Source: CAVSLM01 sp963728895
GTDB lineage: Bacteria; Pseudomonadota; Gammaproteobacteria; JBBQDK01
Length of the DNA: 64,000 bases
Reading direction: 5' to 3'
Assembly (NCBI GenBank): GCA_963728895.1
Contig: CAVSLM010000001.1
Coordinates: forward strand, 1-64,000
A program made the position numbers and the translations under genes. The notes under the pieces were generated by a model that ran no database searches, was not told the origin of the DNA, and was given only the letters and a program-made list of their open reading frames with translations. Positions 51,713 to 61,904 of this stretch are shown here, one piece after another; position 1 is the first letter of the stretch; each line of letters opens with the position of its first letter.

Positions 51713-53630
51713 TCAACCGCTCTCTTTCGCTCTCAGGTGTTCAACTTGCTGGGAGTAAGCGCCGAACACGTCCCGTGCATCAACGTAATCGAGCATACGA
51801 TCAGCTTCTTCTCTGCGCCCACCAAACAGGAGAAGCTCAGCGAAGTTGACACGCAACTGGAGTTGGTCGGGCGCAGCCTTACGGCCACAGTGAGGGCGCG
51901 ATGGCGGCTCGATAGTCTCCGTAACGAGCGAGCATGTGGTTGGCATACATGGTGAGAGATTGCCTTTGCAACATCGTCCGCGCGTGGATTGAGCAGCCCG
52001 GCCTCGAAAATGCGAACCATGTCGACATCGGAAATCCTACACTGGTTTTTTTGCTGGCAGCTACTCAGATCCTTGATTAAAACGGTGTAGTAACCTGCGA
52101 GAGGCGGAATCCTGAGACGCTGCGTTAAACGATCACCCACCGTGGTCGATCTCCTCTCCCGCCCTGCTCGCAGTCATGACCATTCCGATCAGGCCACCGA
52201 TGTCCCTCGGATCGGAGTTTGCCGCACGTTCGAAGTAGTGTTGGGCCTTCTCGTAGAAGTCACGCGAGTCATGATGGAGAAGAATCCTATAGTACGCGTG
52301 CGCGAGATCGTAATTCGCACGAGTAGACCGCGGGTGGTGCTCGGCTTCCATCGCGCTAAGAAGCCCCGAGGTTCCCCATTGACTTGCGCGGACCGCGGTG
52401 CTGGTGGCCAGTACGACAATCAGGAGAACGGCCGCACTTGACGGAGACGAGTTGTACTGGGCAAAAGACTGGGATGGGTCATGTAGTAAACGAGCACGAC
52501 CAGGGGTCCGACGAGGGGCAAGTAATTCCGATGTTCATGAGCGATTTCCAAGGGGAAGATCGTGGATTCCAGGACGTGACCGGCAAGAAACCAGAGAATG
52601 CCGAAACTCAGCAAGGGTGCACGCCGCCAACCAAATGCGGATGTACGAGCAGCAGCAGCACGACAACGACGGCACCGAGCGTGGTCGGAGGTGTCAGCAG
52701 GCCAGTCGACAGGGAAATGTCATCGTGGTATAGGCTAAGCTGCGCGGGGTTCGGAACGAACGTCATTTGGAGATAGAAAAGGATGACGCGAGCTTCCGTC
52801 AGAAGGCGTTCCGGTAAGTCGAATGGACGATAAGAATATCGCTCCAGAAGCCACTGTGGATGCGTCAGTAGATAAAGCCCGGCCACAAGTGCCGGCACCC
52901 CCAGAAAGATGATGTGGAATGTGACTACGGCGCGACGATCTCGGACGGAATCGGCCCGAAACCGAAGTAGAGTTGCCTCAACGACAAAGGTGTACAACGG
53001 TAGAAGGAGAGCGGTTTCCTTGGCGAGGATACCGAGAGCTCCGAAGCTGACGAAGGCGATAAGCGGGAATGTGGAAACACCGCCTCCATCCAATTGGCGT
53101 TTGCGCCACCATAGATAACAGATCAGTGCCAACAAAGTGAAGAAAGCAGAGAGACTGGTCATACGCTGAACGACGTAGAGAACGGCGGTCAGGTTCAGCG
53201 GGTGGAGTCCCCACGCGGCGCATACTGCCAGGCTCAGAAACCTGATCCGATCGGAGGAAAGATTGGATCCGGAACTGCGTTCGTATGTACTCAGAAGAAG
53301 TAAGATAAAGACCAGTACACACGCGGTATTCAGGAGATGAACCACGACATTCGTAACTTTGTAGTAGTAGGGATCGAGGCCCACAGCGTAACGATTCAAA
53401 GCAAAACTCAACATGCTTATGGGCCGCTTCAAAGGTCCGGAGAAGCCGGACAGTGCGGCGTCCTTCAAAGTGGGCCAAGTGAGCTGATCCAACGCGAGAC
53501 GTTCGTTTTTGACGATATTTTGCCAATCGTCAAAAACGAAGTCCCCCGATAGCCCGGGGCGGTAGACAAACCACACGCACAGCAAGATGAGTGTTGCCCA
53601 GGCAAGAAGTCGTGTCTGCGTGACGGCCAT
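51713..53630 (-). CDS. GT-C-like membrane protein with C-terminal TPR, frameshifted
   Basis: About 640 codons. The first 330 residues read cleanly: about eight helices with GDFVFDDWQNIVKN (an acidic loop after helix 1, as in GT-C enzymes), KRPISMLSFALNRYAVG, and LGILAKETALLLPLYTF. After changes near 52640 and 52470 it continues FPLEIAHEHRNYLPLVGPL, then a helical TPR part (NYDLAHAYYRILLHHDSRD, YEKAQHYFERAANSDP) and, after changes near 52140 and 51930, VNFAELLLFGGRREEADRML. Genes of this build lie beside pilA in several Gram-negatives and may glycosylate pilin. That function is inference. Confidence 0.6.
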
Positions 53631-53654
53631 CGAGGTAGTTGCGGCTTATTTCTT

Positions 53655-53688
53655 ATGAAAAATAACCAGCCCCTCTTTCATGAGGGGC
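53655..53688 (-). terminator. Rho-independent terminator of pilA
   Basis: On the minus strand GCCCCTC-ATGAAA-GAGGGGC (53669-53688 on the plus strand) is followed by TGGTTATTTTT. It lies 28 bases after pilA and 25 bases before the GT-C gene start, so pilA is probably a single-gene transcript. Confidence 0.8.
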
Positions 53689-53715
53689 CGTTAGTCGGAA
53701 AGTTAGTAGGAAGGA

Positions 53716-54135
53716 CTACGGCCGGCAGGAACCTGGAACGTACTTGACCGGTGTTCCCGTGCAAGTCCATCCGACGATTCCAGTAGTAGTATTCAGACTC
53801 GGCGTAAGTGTCACGGCGACTGCCTGATCCGCGCCGAGGGTACTCTGCAAGCCGTTGATGACGATCTGTCCAGTGGTGTTATCTATCGTACCGGAAGCCA
53901 CATAATGCGAGGTCGGAATCTCAATGCCCGTACCCGAACCGTTGAGTGTACCCTTGGACGCTGCGTACTCGCTGATGGAGACTTTGGCGTTGTCTCCGGC
54001 GAGCAGCACTTCCGAGACCTTCGCACGCACCGTGTAGTCCTTGTACGCCGGCAGGGCGATGGCGGCCAGGATACCGATGATCGCGACCACGATCATCAAC
54101 TCGATAAGGGTGAAGCCTTGTTGCGCGTGTTTCAT
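53716..54135 (-). CDS. pilA: Type IVa major pilin PilA
   Basis: 139 residues. The short class III leader MKHAQQG is followed by the mature start FTLIELMIVVAIIGILAAIA, with Glu5 (FTLIE) intact; PilD would cleave after the Gly. The hydrophobic helix runs to about residue 32. The C-terminal disulphide loop is marked by C in GWTCTG and in PGSCRP. The ATG at 54135 is used; an upstream start (54168) would add 11 residues before the leader. The protein is a monomer of the pilus fibre and is followed by its own terminator. Confidence 0.96.
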   Translation of the reverse strand: MKHAQQGFTLIELMIVVAIIGILAAIALPAYKDYTVRAKVSEVLLAGDNAKVSISEYAASKGTLNGSGTGIEIPTSHYVASGTIDNTTGQIVINGLQSTLGADQAVAVTLTPSLNTTTGIVGWTCTGTPVKYVPGSCRP

Positions 54136-54148
54136 TGAAGTTCTCGAG

Positions 54149-54223
54149 CGGCGTTGAGTGGTTGACAAGTCTTTAGGTTGTGTCCTGCAGCGGCGTTGAG
54201 TGGTTGACCAAGTCCTTTAGCGT
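54149..54223. repeat. Direct repeat upstream of pilA
   Basis: Two copies of AGCGGCGTTGAGTGGTTGAC, at about 54149-54168 and 54190-54209, each followed by a slightly different AAGTC(C)TTTAG. They fill the pilA leader just upstream of its start codon. Possible regulator sites or a local duplication. Confidence 0.8.
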
Positions 54224-54243
54224 TTAGGGTCGTCGTTCCTTTA

Positions 54244-54309
54244 AGCCGGTGCCAGCGGAGTGTGAAATCGGTCTTGCGGCGTGATTCGGGTTTGCCACTG
54301 GCACCGGCT
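54244..54309. repeat. Perfect 12-bp inverted repeat with 42-base spacer
   Basis: AGCCGGTGCCAG and CTGGCACCGGCT. Each arm contains TGGCAC on one strand, the first half of a sigma-54 promoter. It could be a regulator site or a weak terminator; neither can be shown here. Confidence 0.75.
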
Positions 54310-54543
54310 GGAATGACTGCCTGGCGGGGTTAACGCAGAATACGTGCCAATCTCGCTGCGAGCACCTGCTCACACTCGGCATGCGCGCCAGCGCACAAGA
54401 AACGTCTGAAGGTATGGGCGCTTGGCTTTAGCAGGCCGCGCTTCGCGAAAGTTCTGCTTCGGCGCATGGCCGCTCCCATCCCAGGAATATTTTCGGCACA
54501 GTTGCCCCGCGCGGTCACATTGTGACCCGCCGCGTCACTTCCA

Positions 54544-55872
54544 TTATTCCAATCCGAGCTTCTTCAGACGGTATCGCAAGGCGCGGAAGGTGATACCCAG
54601 CAGCTTGGCGGCCGCGGTCTTGTTGTAGCGGGTCTGTTCCAGCGCCTTGAGGATGGCGCTCTTCTCGACGTCGTCCAGGTAACTCTCCAGAGGCCCTTCG
54701 CCCGGCGACTCCGGCGCGTCAGGCGCCGAATCCGGGAGCTGCAGGTCCTGTTCGCGGATGGTCCGACCCTCGCACAAGGTCATGGCCCGCTCCAGGATGT
54801 TCTCCAGCTCACGCACGTTGCCGGGGAACTCGTAGCTGCGCAGGGCGTCCAGCGCTTGCGGGTGCAGCGTAGGAACCGGCATGCCGGACTGCCGGCTCAG
54901 ACGCGTAAGGATGTGCTCGGCAAGAATGGGGATGTCGCCGGGACGCTCGCGCAGGCTGGGGACATGCAATTCGATGACGTTGATGCGGTAGTACAGGTCC
55001 TGGCGGAAGGTCGCTTCCCGCACCAGGGTGGCGAGCTCCTTGTGGGTGGCGGAAAGGATCCGCACGTCGATGGAAACTTCCCGGGGCGCACCGACGGGAC
55101 GTACGGCCTTTTCCTGGATGGCCCGCAGCAATTTCACCTGCATGTGCACCGGCAGCTCCGCCACTTCGTCCAGAAAAAGCGTGCCACCGTGCGCTGCCTG
55201 GAACAGTCCTTCCTTGTCGGCGACTGCACCCGTGAAACTGCCTTTCCTGTGCCCGAAGAACTCGCTCTCCATGAGATCGGTGGGAATCGCGCCGCAGTTT
55301 ACCGGTACGAAAGGCTTGTCTGCGCGCGGGCCCTTCTCGTGGATCAGACGAGCAACCAGCTCCTTGCCGGTGCCCGACTCACCGCTGATGTAGATGGGTG
55401 CCTGGCTGCGAGCGAGCTTGGCGATCTTTGAGCGTGTGTTCTGCATCGCGGGCGAATCGCCCAACAGTATCTGGCGCGAGCGGCGATCCCGGGCCGGGAA
55501 GCTGTCGCTAAGCTTCAGGGCGCTGTGCACCAGGTTTCTCAGTACCTGGAGATCGACGGGCTTGGAGACGAAATCGAATGCGCCAGCCTTCAGCGCCTGC
55601 ACTGCGGTCTCCACATTGCCATAGGCGGTGATGACCGCAACCGGGATTTCCGGGTGGCGCCGCTGAATCTCCTCCACCAGCTCGATACCGCTTCCATCGG
55701 GCAGCCGCATGTCGGTCAGGCAGAGGTCGAAACGCCCAGTGCCGAGCAAGGCCTTCGCCTCGCCCAGGGTGGCGGCGCTGCGGGTTTGGATTTCCATTCG
55801 TCCCAGGGTCAGTTCGAGCAGCTCGCGGATGTCCGGCTCGTCGTCGATGATCAGGGCGAGATGTGCGGCCAT
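54544..55872 (-). CDS. pilR: Sigma-54-dependent response regulator PilR
   Basis: 442 residues. Receiver domain (phospho-acceptor Asp in TDMRLPDGSG), AAA+ domain with Walker A GESGTGKELVA and the sigma-54 loop GSFTGA (a common variant of GAFTGA), and a Fis-type helix-turn-helix at the end (NKTAAAKLLGITFRALRYRL). It activates pilA in relatives. The ATG at 55872 is 1 base after the pilS stop; a longer start at 55902 lies inside pilS. The frame is intact. Confidence 0.95.
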   Translation of the reverse strand: MAAHLALIIDDEPDIRELLELTLGRMEIQTRSAATLGEAKALLGTGRFDLCLTDMRLPDGSGIELVEEIQRRHPEIPVAVITAYGNVETAVQALKAGAFDFVSKPVDLQVLRNLVHSALKLSDSFPARDRRSRQILLGDSPAMQNTRSKIAKLARSQAPIYISGESGTGKELVARLIHEKGPRADKPFVPVNCGAIPTDLMESEFFGHRKGSFTGAVADKEGLFQAAHGGTLFLDEVAELPVHMQVKLLRAIQEKAVRPVGAPREVSIDVRILSATHKELATLVREATFRQDLYYRINVIELHVPSLRERPGDIPILAEHILTRLSRQSGMPVPTLHPQALDALRSYEFPGNVRELENILERAMTLCEGRTIREQDLQLPDSAPDAPESPGEGPLESYLDDVEKSAILKALEQTRYNKTAAAKLLGITFRALRYRLKKLGLE

Positions 55873-55873
55873 T

Positions 55874-57502
55874 TCACAGCACCTGGCGTCTGGGGTCGGC
55901 AAAGACGATGCGAAAGCAACTGCCGCCGCTGGGTACGGGAACGTAGCTGAGTTGCGCCTGGTTGAACTCGCAAAGCTCGCGCGCGATGTAGAGGCCGAGG
56001 CCCGTGCCTCCCTGATCCGTGGTAAAGAAGGGTTCGAAAATCTGGCGTGCCACGTCGAGTGGAATTCCGGGACCGTGATCGATCACATCCAAAAAGGGGC
56101 CGCGCGACTCGAGCGTGATGCCGCCGCGCAGCTCCAGCCCGACCTGGCCATCATGGCGTCCGTAACGCAGCCCGTTTTCGCACAGGTTGTCCAGGATCTG
56201 TTGCAGGTGGGTCGGATCGATGTGCACCGTCGTGTCCGGTGGTTGAATGTCGCAGTTGATCCGGTCGGAATCGATGCCACGCGTCCGCACGAATTCCTCC
56301 AGGAAGTTGTCGAGCCACTGGCGCAGACTCAGCACCTCGGGACGTGACCTCTCGCGCCGGGACAGTTGCAGCACGTTCTCGACGATGGTGTTCACACGTC
56401 GGGTCTGATCGCGGATGATTTCTGTGAGGCGCCGGTCGGCGGGGCTGAGAGCGGGTGCTTCGGAAAGTAGCTGGCCGGCATGCCCGATGGCTCCTAACGG
56501 ATTGCGTATCTCGTGTGCAATGCTCGCGGCGAGACGTCCGAGTGAAGCAAGCTTCATCTGCTGTGCCTGCTGCGCCGTGACGGCGGAATCCTCCAGAAAG
56601 ACGATACTCCCGGCGCTGCTTCCATGTCCGAGGCGCGCAAAGCGCGGAACGATCTCGCTGCCCACCCCATCGGAGCGGATCGCCCTGGCCTCGAAATCCC
56701 CGCCCTTGCGCCAAGTCCGCCACTGACGGGCAAGCTCCGGTGCGGCCGCCGCGAGACCCGTGGATTGTCCGGGCGCCAGGCCCAGCAGGTAACGGGCGGA
56801 CTCGTTCATCAGGCGCACCTGGCCGGCCGGGTCGACTACCACGATGCCGGACTGCATGTGCTGGATGATGTACTCGTTTAGCTGCTCCATGTTTGCGAGG
56901 TCGACGCCGCGCTGGGCGGCGAGGGCCTCGCTCGCGCGGATGCGGTTGGCGAGGACATGGGCAAGGAGGGCGGCGGCGAAGAAAGTGGCACCGAGTATGC
57001 CTGCCTGGGTGTAGCTGGTGCCGTCAAAGCTGCCGTGCAACGCTGCCGCGAGCTGCTCGGTGAGGACGCACAACGATGCAACTGCGGCCGAGACGAGCAC
57101 GAAGCGGCCGGAAGTGAGCAGACTGCCGCCGGCGATCGAGACCAGCAACAACATGCCGAGACCGCTCGCGACACCGCCACTGGCATGCATGAGCAGGGTG
57201 ATGAGGAAAATGTCGACCAGAACGTTGATCTTGACCTGCACGGAGAATGCGGGCCGGCGCCACATCTCGGTGAAGCCGCTGAGGAGGACCAGCAGCAGGT
57301 ATGCGACGCTTGTGGTTCCGAACAGCTCCGGCGAGGTTTCGCCCAGCATCTTGATCGTCGAGCCGGAAAAGAACAGGGTGACAAACAACCCCGCGAGCGT
57401 CAGTCGGTAGAGATTGTAGAAGCGCAGCGGCTTCCATGTCTGGGAGTCCTTGCCCCCCGCCAGTAGTGTGCCGTCCCAGGGCTCGAGCAGAAAGGCCGTC
57501 AT
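55874..57502 (-). CDS. pilS: Sensor histidine kinase PilS
   Basis: 542 residues. Six N-terminal membrane helices (about 30-190), a PAS-like region (GIVVVDPAGQVRLMNESARY), the phospho-acceptor His in SIAHEIRNPLGAIGH and an ATPase domain (NLCENGLRYG, DHGPGIP, GGTGLGLYIAREL). It senses pilin in the membrane in Pseudomonas and phosphorylates PilR. The frame is intact. pilSR form one operon. Confidence 0.95.
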   Translation of the reverse strand: MTAFLLEPWDGTLLAGGKDSQTWKPLRFYNLYRLTLAGLFVTLFFSGSTIKMLGETSPELFGTTSVAYLLLVLLSGFTEMWRRPAFSVQVKINVLVDIFLITLLMHASGGVASGLGMLLLVSIAGGSLLTSGRFVLVSAAVASLCVLTEQLAAALHGSFDGTSYTQAGILGATFFAAALLAHVLANRIRASEALAAQRGVDLANMEQLNEYIIQHMQSGIVVVDPAGQVRLMNESARYLLGLAPGQSTGLAAAAPELARQWRTWRKGGDFEARAIRSDGVGSEIVPRFARLGHGSSAGSIVFLEDSAVTAQQAQQMKLASLGRLAASIAHEIRNPLGAIGHAGQLLSEAPALSPADRRLTEIIRDQTRRVNTIVENVLQLSRRERSRPEVLSLRQWLDNFLEEFVRTRGIDSDRINCDIQPPDTTVHIDPTHLQQILDNLCENGLRYGRHDGQVGLELRGGITLESRGPFLDVIDHGPGIPLDVARQIFEPFFTTDQGGTGLGLYIARELCEFNQAQLSYVPVPSGGSCFRIVFADPRRQVL

Positions 57503-57619
57503 CCTGATGTCGTGACTTCAGTTGTAGTGACTTCTGTCATTCGATGGGCGAGGACGAACCGGCAATATCGCTGTGCCGAATGTAGCGGCCCGCCCAATGC
57601 AGCAAGGAACTGCCGCACA

Positions 57620-57859
57620 TCAGGAGTGCCTGGCGGCCGCAATACGGTGCGGCTCGGAGCAGTAGTAGTGCTTGCCCACGCGCAGCGCTTCCTGCTCGGG
57701 CACGTGCAATCCGCAGTGATCGCAGCGGACCATGTTGCCCACCTGCGTGGGACGTGTCGGAGACTGCGTCTTCCATCGAGCGACGAAGCGCTGCACTGCG
57801 CGCAACACGATCCATACCAGCAACGCGATGATCAGCAGGCGTAACAGATACATCCGCAT
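57620..57859 (-). CDS. PP0621-family small membrane/zinc protein
   Basis: 79 residues. An N-terminal helix (LLRLLIIALLVWIVLRAV) is followed by a soluble tail with CDHCGLHVPEQEAL and a later Cys (YYCSEPHRI), a zinc-ribbon-like pattern. The small family is recurrent next to pilSR in Pseudomonas and relatives. The ATG at 57859 is used; the frame upstream of it has no similarity. Function unknown. Confidence 0.75.
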   Translation of the reverse strand: MRMYLLRLLIIALLVWIVLRAVQRFVARWKTQSPTRPTQVGNMVRCDHCGLHVPEQEALRVGKHYYCSEPHRIAAARHS

Positions 57860-57957
57860 AGTTTCGGTTAGCGGCCCGATGGTTGCAAGCGCGCCGGTGC
57901 TTTGCTTCCGCGCGGCTTTTCCCCCAGAATAACGCCTTTCCTGCCGCGCCAAGCCCC

Positions 57958-59136
<1,179 letters not shown>

Positions 59137-59161
59137 CAGCGTGTGCAGGAGCTCCCTCGGC

Positions 59162-60034
59162 ATGAGCGTACTGGTCGACAAACATACCAAGGTCCTGTGC
59201 CAGGGCTTTACCGGCAAGCAGGGGACGTTTCACTCCGAGCAGGCACTTGTCTACGGTACGCAACTGGTTGGCGGAGTCACCCCCGGCAAGGGTGGTCAGA
59301 CCCATCTCGGGCTGCCGGTTTTCGATACTATGCACGCCGCCGTGCGCGAGACGGGTGCAACCGCGACCATGATTTACGTCCCCGCCCCGTTCGCTGCCGA
59401 TGCCATCCTGGAAGCTGCCGACGCCGGAATTCGCCTCGTGGTCTGCATTACCGAAGGTATACCCGTGCACGACATGCTGAAGGTTAAGGCGGCCCTGCGC
59501 GGCTCGGAGGTACGCCTGCTGGGTCCGAACTGCCCGGGCGTCATTACACCGGAAGAGTGCAAGATCGGCATCATGCCGGGCGCCATCCATCGCCGCGGCT
59601 CTGTCGGAATCGTCTCGCGATCGGGCACGCTCACCTACGAGGCGGTCTATCAAACCACTCAGGTCGGCCTCGGTCAGAGTACCTGCGTTGGCATCGGCGG
59701 TGACCCCATACACGGCCTCAGCTTCGTCGACTGCCTGGGCAGTTTTGAGAAGGATCGGCAGACCAAAGGCATCATTCTGGTCGGCGAGATCGGCGGTACC
59801 GGCGAGGAAGAAGCCGCAGAATTCATCAAGGCGCAGGTCCGCAAACCGGTGGTCGCCTACATTGCCGGCGTGACGGCGCCACCCGGCAAGCGCATGGGAC
59901 ACGCGGGCGCGATCATCAGCGGCGGCAAGGGAACGGCCCGGGAGAAGGCGGCGGCGCTCGAGTCCGCTGGTGTGATGGTGGTGCGCTCACCGGCCGAGAT
60001 GGGCTCGCGCATGCTGGAATTCTTCGCGGGATAG
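59162..60034 (+). CDS. sucD: Succinate-CoA ligase alpha subunit
   Basis: 290 residues. It binds CoA and carries the phosphohistidine. MSVLVDKHTKVLCQGFTG, TIVLGPNC-like LLGPNCPGVITPEECKIG and the His in KRMGHAGAIISGGKGTA are visible. The ATG at 59162 is preceded by GGAGCTCCC. It forms an operon with sucC. Confidence 0.96.
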   Translation: MSVLVDKHTKVLCQGFTGKQGTFHSEQALVYGTQLVGGVTPGKGGQTHLGLPVFDTMHAAVRETGATATMIYVPAPFAADAILEAADAGIRLVVCITEGIPVHDMLKVKAALRGSEVRLLGPNCPGVITPEECKIGIMPGAIHRRGSVGIVSRSGTLTYEAVYQTTQVGLGQSTCVGIGGDPIHGLSFVDCLGSFEKDRQTKGIILVGEIGGTGEEEAAEFIKAQVRKPVVAYIAGVTAPPGKRMGHAGAIISGGKGTAREKAAALESAGVMVVRSPAEMGSRMLEFFAG

Positions 60035-60118
60035 CTCCGTGCAAGCCCCAACCTTGGACGCATGGCAAGATCACGCCCCGGGCACCGGTCCGCACCACGG
60101 AAGTCCGGAGCGCATGCC

Positions 60119-61756
60119 GTGAGCACCGCTCGCCTGCGCGTGGCCATGGCGCAGCTCAACCTGCTGGTCGGCGACATCGAAGGGAACGCCAGAAAGGTTA
60201 CCGCCGCCGCGTATGAGGCGCGCGACCGGCTGTCGGCAGTCCTCGTTCTGTTCCCGGAGCTTGCACTGACCGGCTATCCTCCGGAGGACCTGCTGCTGCG
60301 CTCGGACCTGCACACGCGCGTGTTGCGCGCGTTGGAGCAGATCAAGCGCGATGTGCGCGGGATCGACCTGCTGGTCGGCTATCCCCACTGTGCTACGGGC
60401 GGCCTGTACAACGCGGCCTCGCTCATTCGCGACGGCGCCATCGTGGCGACCTACCACAAGCAGCACCTCCCGAACTACAGCGTGTTCGACGAAAAGCGCT
60501 ACTTCACGTCCGGTACCGCGCCGTGCGTGGTCGATGTCCGGGGCGTTGCGCTGGGCATCACGATCTGCGAAGACGTCTGGCATCCGGGTCCACTGCAGCA
60601 GTCGGCCGACGCCGGTGCGCGCCTGATCGTCAACATCAATGCCTCGCCATACCACGCCGGGCGCGGTAGCGAACGTGAGGAAGTGGTGCGCCAGCGCATC
60701 GCGGAGACCAGGGTGCCCGTGATCTACGTCAACCAGATCGGTGGCCAGGACGAGCTGGTGTTCGACGGCGAATCGTTCGTGCTTGATGCGCGAGGTCAGG
60801 TGACGCAACGGGCACCGGCGTTCGAAGAGGGTGTGCACCTGGTCGAGGTCGAATTGGGGAGCTCACCGGTACCGGTGCCCGGCGACCTGCACCCGCCACT
60901 ATCGGAGCTCGAGAGCATCTATGGGGCACTGGTGCTCGGCGTGCGCGACTATATCGGCAAGAACCGGTTTCGCGGTGCCGTCCTGGGACTTTCCGGCGGC
61001 GTTGATTCCGCCCTGACGCTGGCCATTGCCGTGGACGCAATCGGACCCGAGGCGGTGGAGGCGGTGATGATGCCTTCCCCCTACACGGCATTGATGAGCC
61101 GCGAGGACGCCGAGCGGGAGGCGCGGACATTGGGCGTGGAATTCCAGGTCGTGCCGATCGAGCCGGTCTTCGGGCAGTTTCTGGATGTGCTGGCCGACGA
61201 GTTCGCGGGAATGGCGCCGGATACCACCGAAGAGAACATCCAGGCGCGCTGCCGCGGTGTCATCCTGATGGCGATCTCCAACAAGAAGGGCAAGATCCTC
61301 TTGAGCACCGGAAACAAGAGTGAGATGGCAGTAGGATATGCGACGCTTTATGGCGACATGGCCGGAGGTTTCGCGCCGATCAAGGACGTTCCCAAGACGC
61401 TCGTTTACCGGCTCGCGGAATTCCGCAATGCCCGCTCGCCCGTGATTCCGCGTCGCGTCCTGGAACGCGCGCCATCTGCGGAGCTGGCGCCGGACCAGCG
61501 TGACGAGGATACACTGCCGCCGTATGCTGTGCTCGACCCGATACTGGAAGCGTATGTCGAGCGCGACCAGTGCCTGGAGGATATTGTCGCCCTGGGATTC
61601 GACCCACAGACCGTGCACAAGGTCCTGAGCATGGTGGATCGCAACGAATACAAACGTCGTCAGGCGCCACCCGGCGTGCGCATTACGAGGCGCGCGTTCG
61701 GCCGCGACCGGCGCTATCCCATCACCTCCGGGTTTGGCAGAAACGACGATCCGTGA
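60119..61756 (+). CDS. nadE: Glutamine-dependent NAD+ synthetase
   Basis: 545 residues with the GTG at 60119, which has CGGAG 8 bases upstream; an ATG at 60062 adds 19 residues with no similarity. N-terminal nitrilase-type amidase: Glu in FPELALTGYPPED, Lys in YHKQHLPNYSVFDEKRYF, Cys in GITICEDVW. C-terminal synthetase: P-loop LGLSGGVDSALT near residue 293 and STGNKSEMAVGYATLYGDM. Ammonia from glutamine is used to amidate deamido-NAD+. It closely follows sucD. Confidence 0.93.
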   Translation: MSTARLRVAMAQLNLLVGDIEGNARKVTAAAYEARDRLSAVLVLFPELALTGYPPEDLLLRSDLHTRVLRALEQIKRDVRGIDLLVGYPHCATGGLYNAASLIRDGAIVATYHKQHLPNYSVFDEKRYFTSGTAPCVVDVRGVALGITICEDVWHPGPLQQSADAGARLIVNINASPYHAGRGSEREEVVRQRIAETRVPVIYVNQIGGQDELVFDGESFVLDARGQVTQRAPAFEEGVHLVEVELGSSPVPVPGDLHPPLSELESIYGALVLGVRDYIGKNRFRGAVLGLSGGVDSALTLAIAVDAIGPEAVEAVMMPSPYTALMSREDAEREARTLGVEFQVVPIEPVFGQFLDVLADEFAGMAPDTTEENIQARCRGVILMAISNKKGKILLSTGNKSEMAVGYATLYGDMAGGFAPIKDVPKTLVYRLAEFRNARSPVIPRRVLERAPSAELAPDQRDEDTLPPYAVLDPILEAYVERDQCLEDIVALGFDPQTVHKVLSMVDRNEYKRRQAPPGVRITRRAFGRDRRYPITSGFGRNDDP

Positions 61757-61852
61757 GCTTGCAGCGATCGCCGGCAGTCCCGTTGCCGGCCCCCGTGGTG
61801 TCCGTGCCGGGAAGGAACCGCTCGCGAAGAAAATGGAGGCGATCCAACCTGA

Positions 61853-61904
61853 AGATCTCACCAGTTGGCCAGCCGCTGTCCCGCTGGTGAGAATTCCGGG
61901 CTAG
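61853..61904. repeat. Short palindromic copy of the MITE-like ends
   Basis: AGATCTCACCAG at 61853 and CTGGTGAGA at 61884-61892 pair over 9 bases, flanking CCAGCCGCTG. The right end, GAATTCCGGGCTAG (61891-61904), equals the end of copy 1 on the reverse strand apart from one base. The interior is deleted. Its terminal CTAG contains the stop codon of the nitroreductase. It lies between the convergent nadE and nitroreductase genes and may act as a terminator. Confidence 0.6.

Larger units (their letters stand above)
54136..54543. other. pilR-pilA intergenic region
   Basis: About 400 bases. It holds the direct repeats at 54149-54223, a perfect 12-bp inverted repeat AGCCGGTGCCAG (54244-54255) and CTGGCACCGGCT (54298-54309), and presumably the pilA promoter. 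A sigma-54 promoter would be expected with PilR next door, but no TGGCAC-N5-TTGC on the minus strand was found; TGGCACCGGCTTAAA has the first half only. Confidence 0.6.

Noticed and set aside
54136..54309. Sigma-54 promoter for pilA
   Set aside because: TGGCAC occurs, but no GC at the -12 position; the minus strand between the repeats and pilA has no TTGC.
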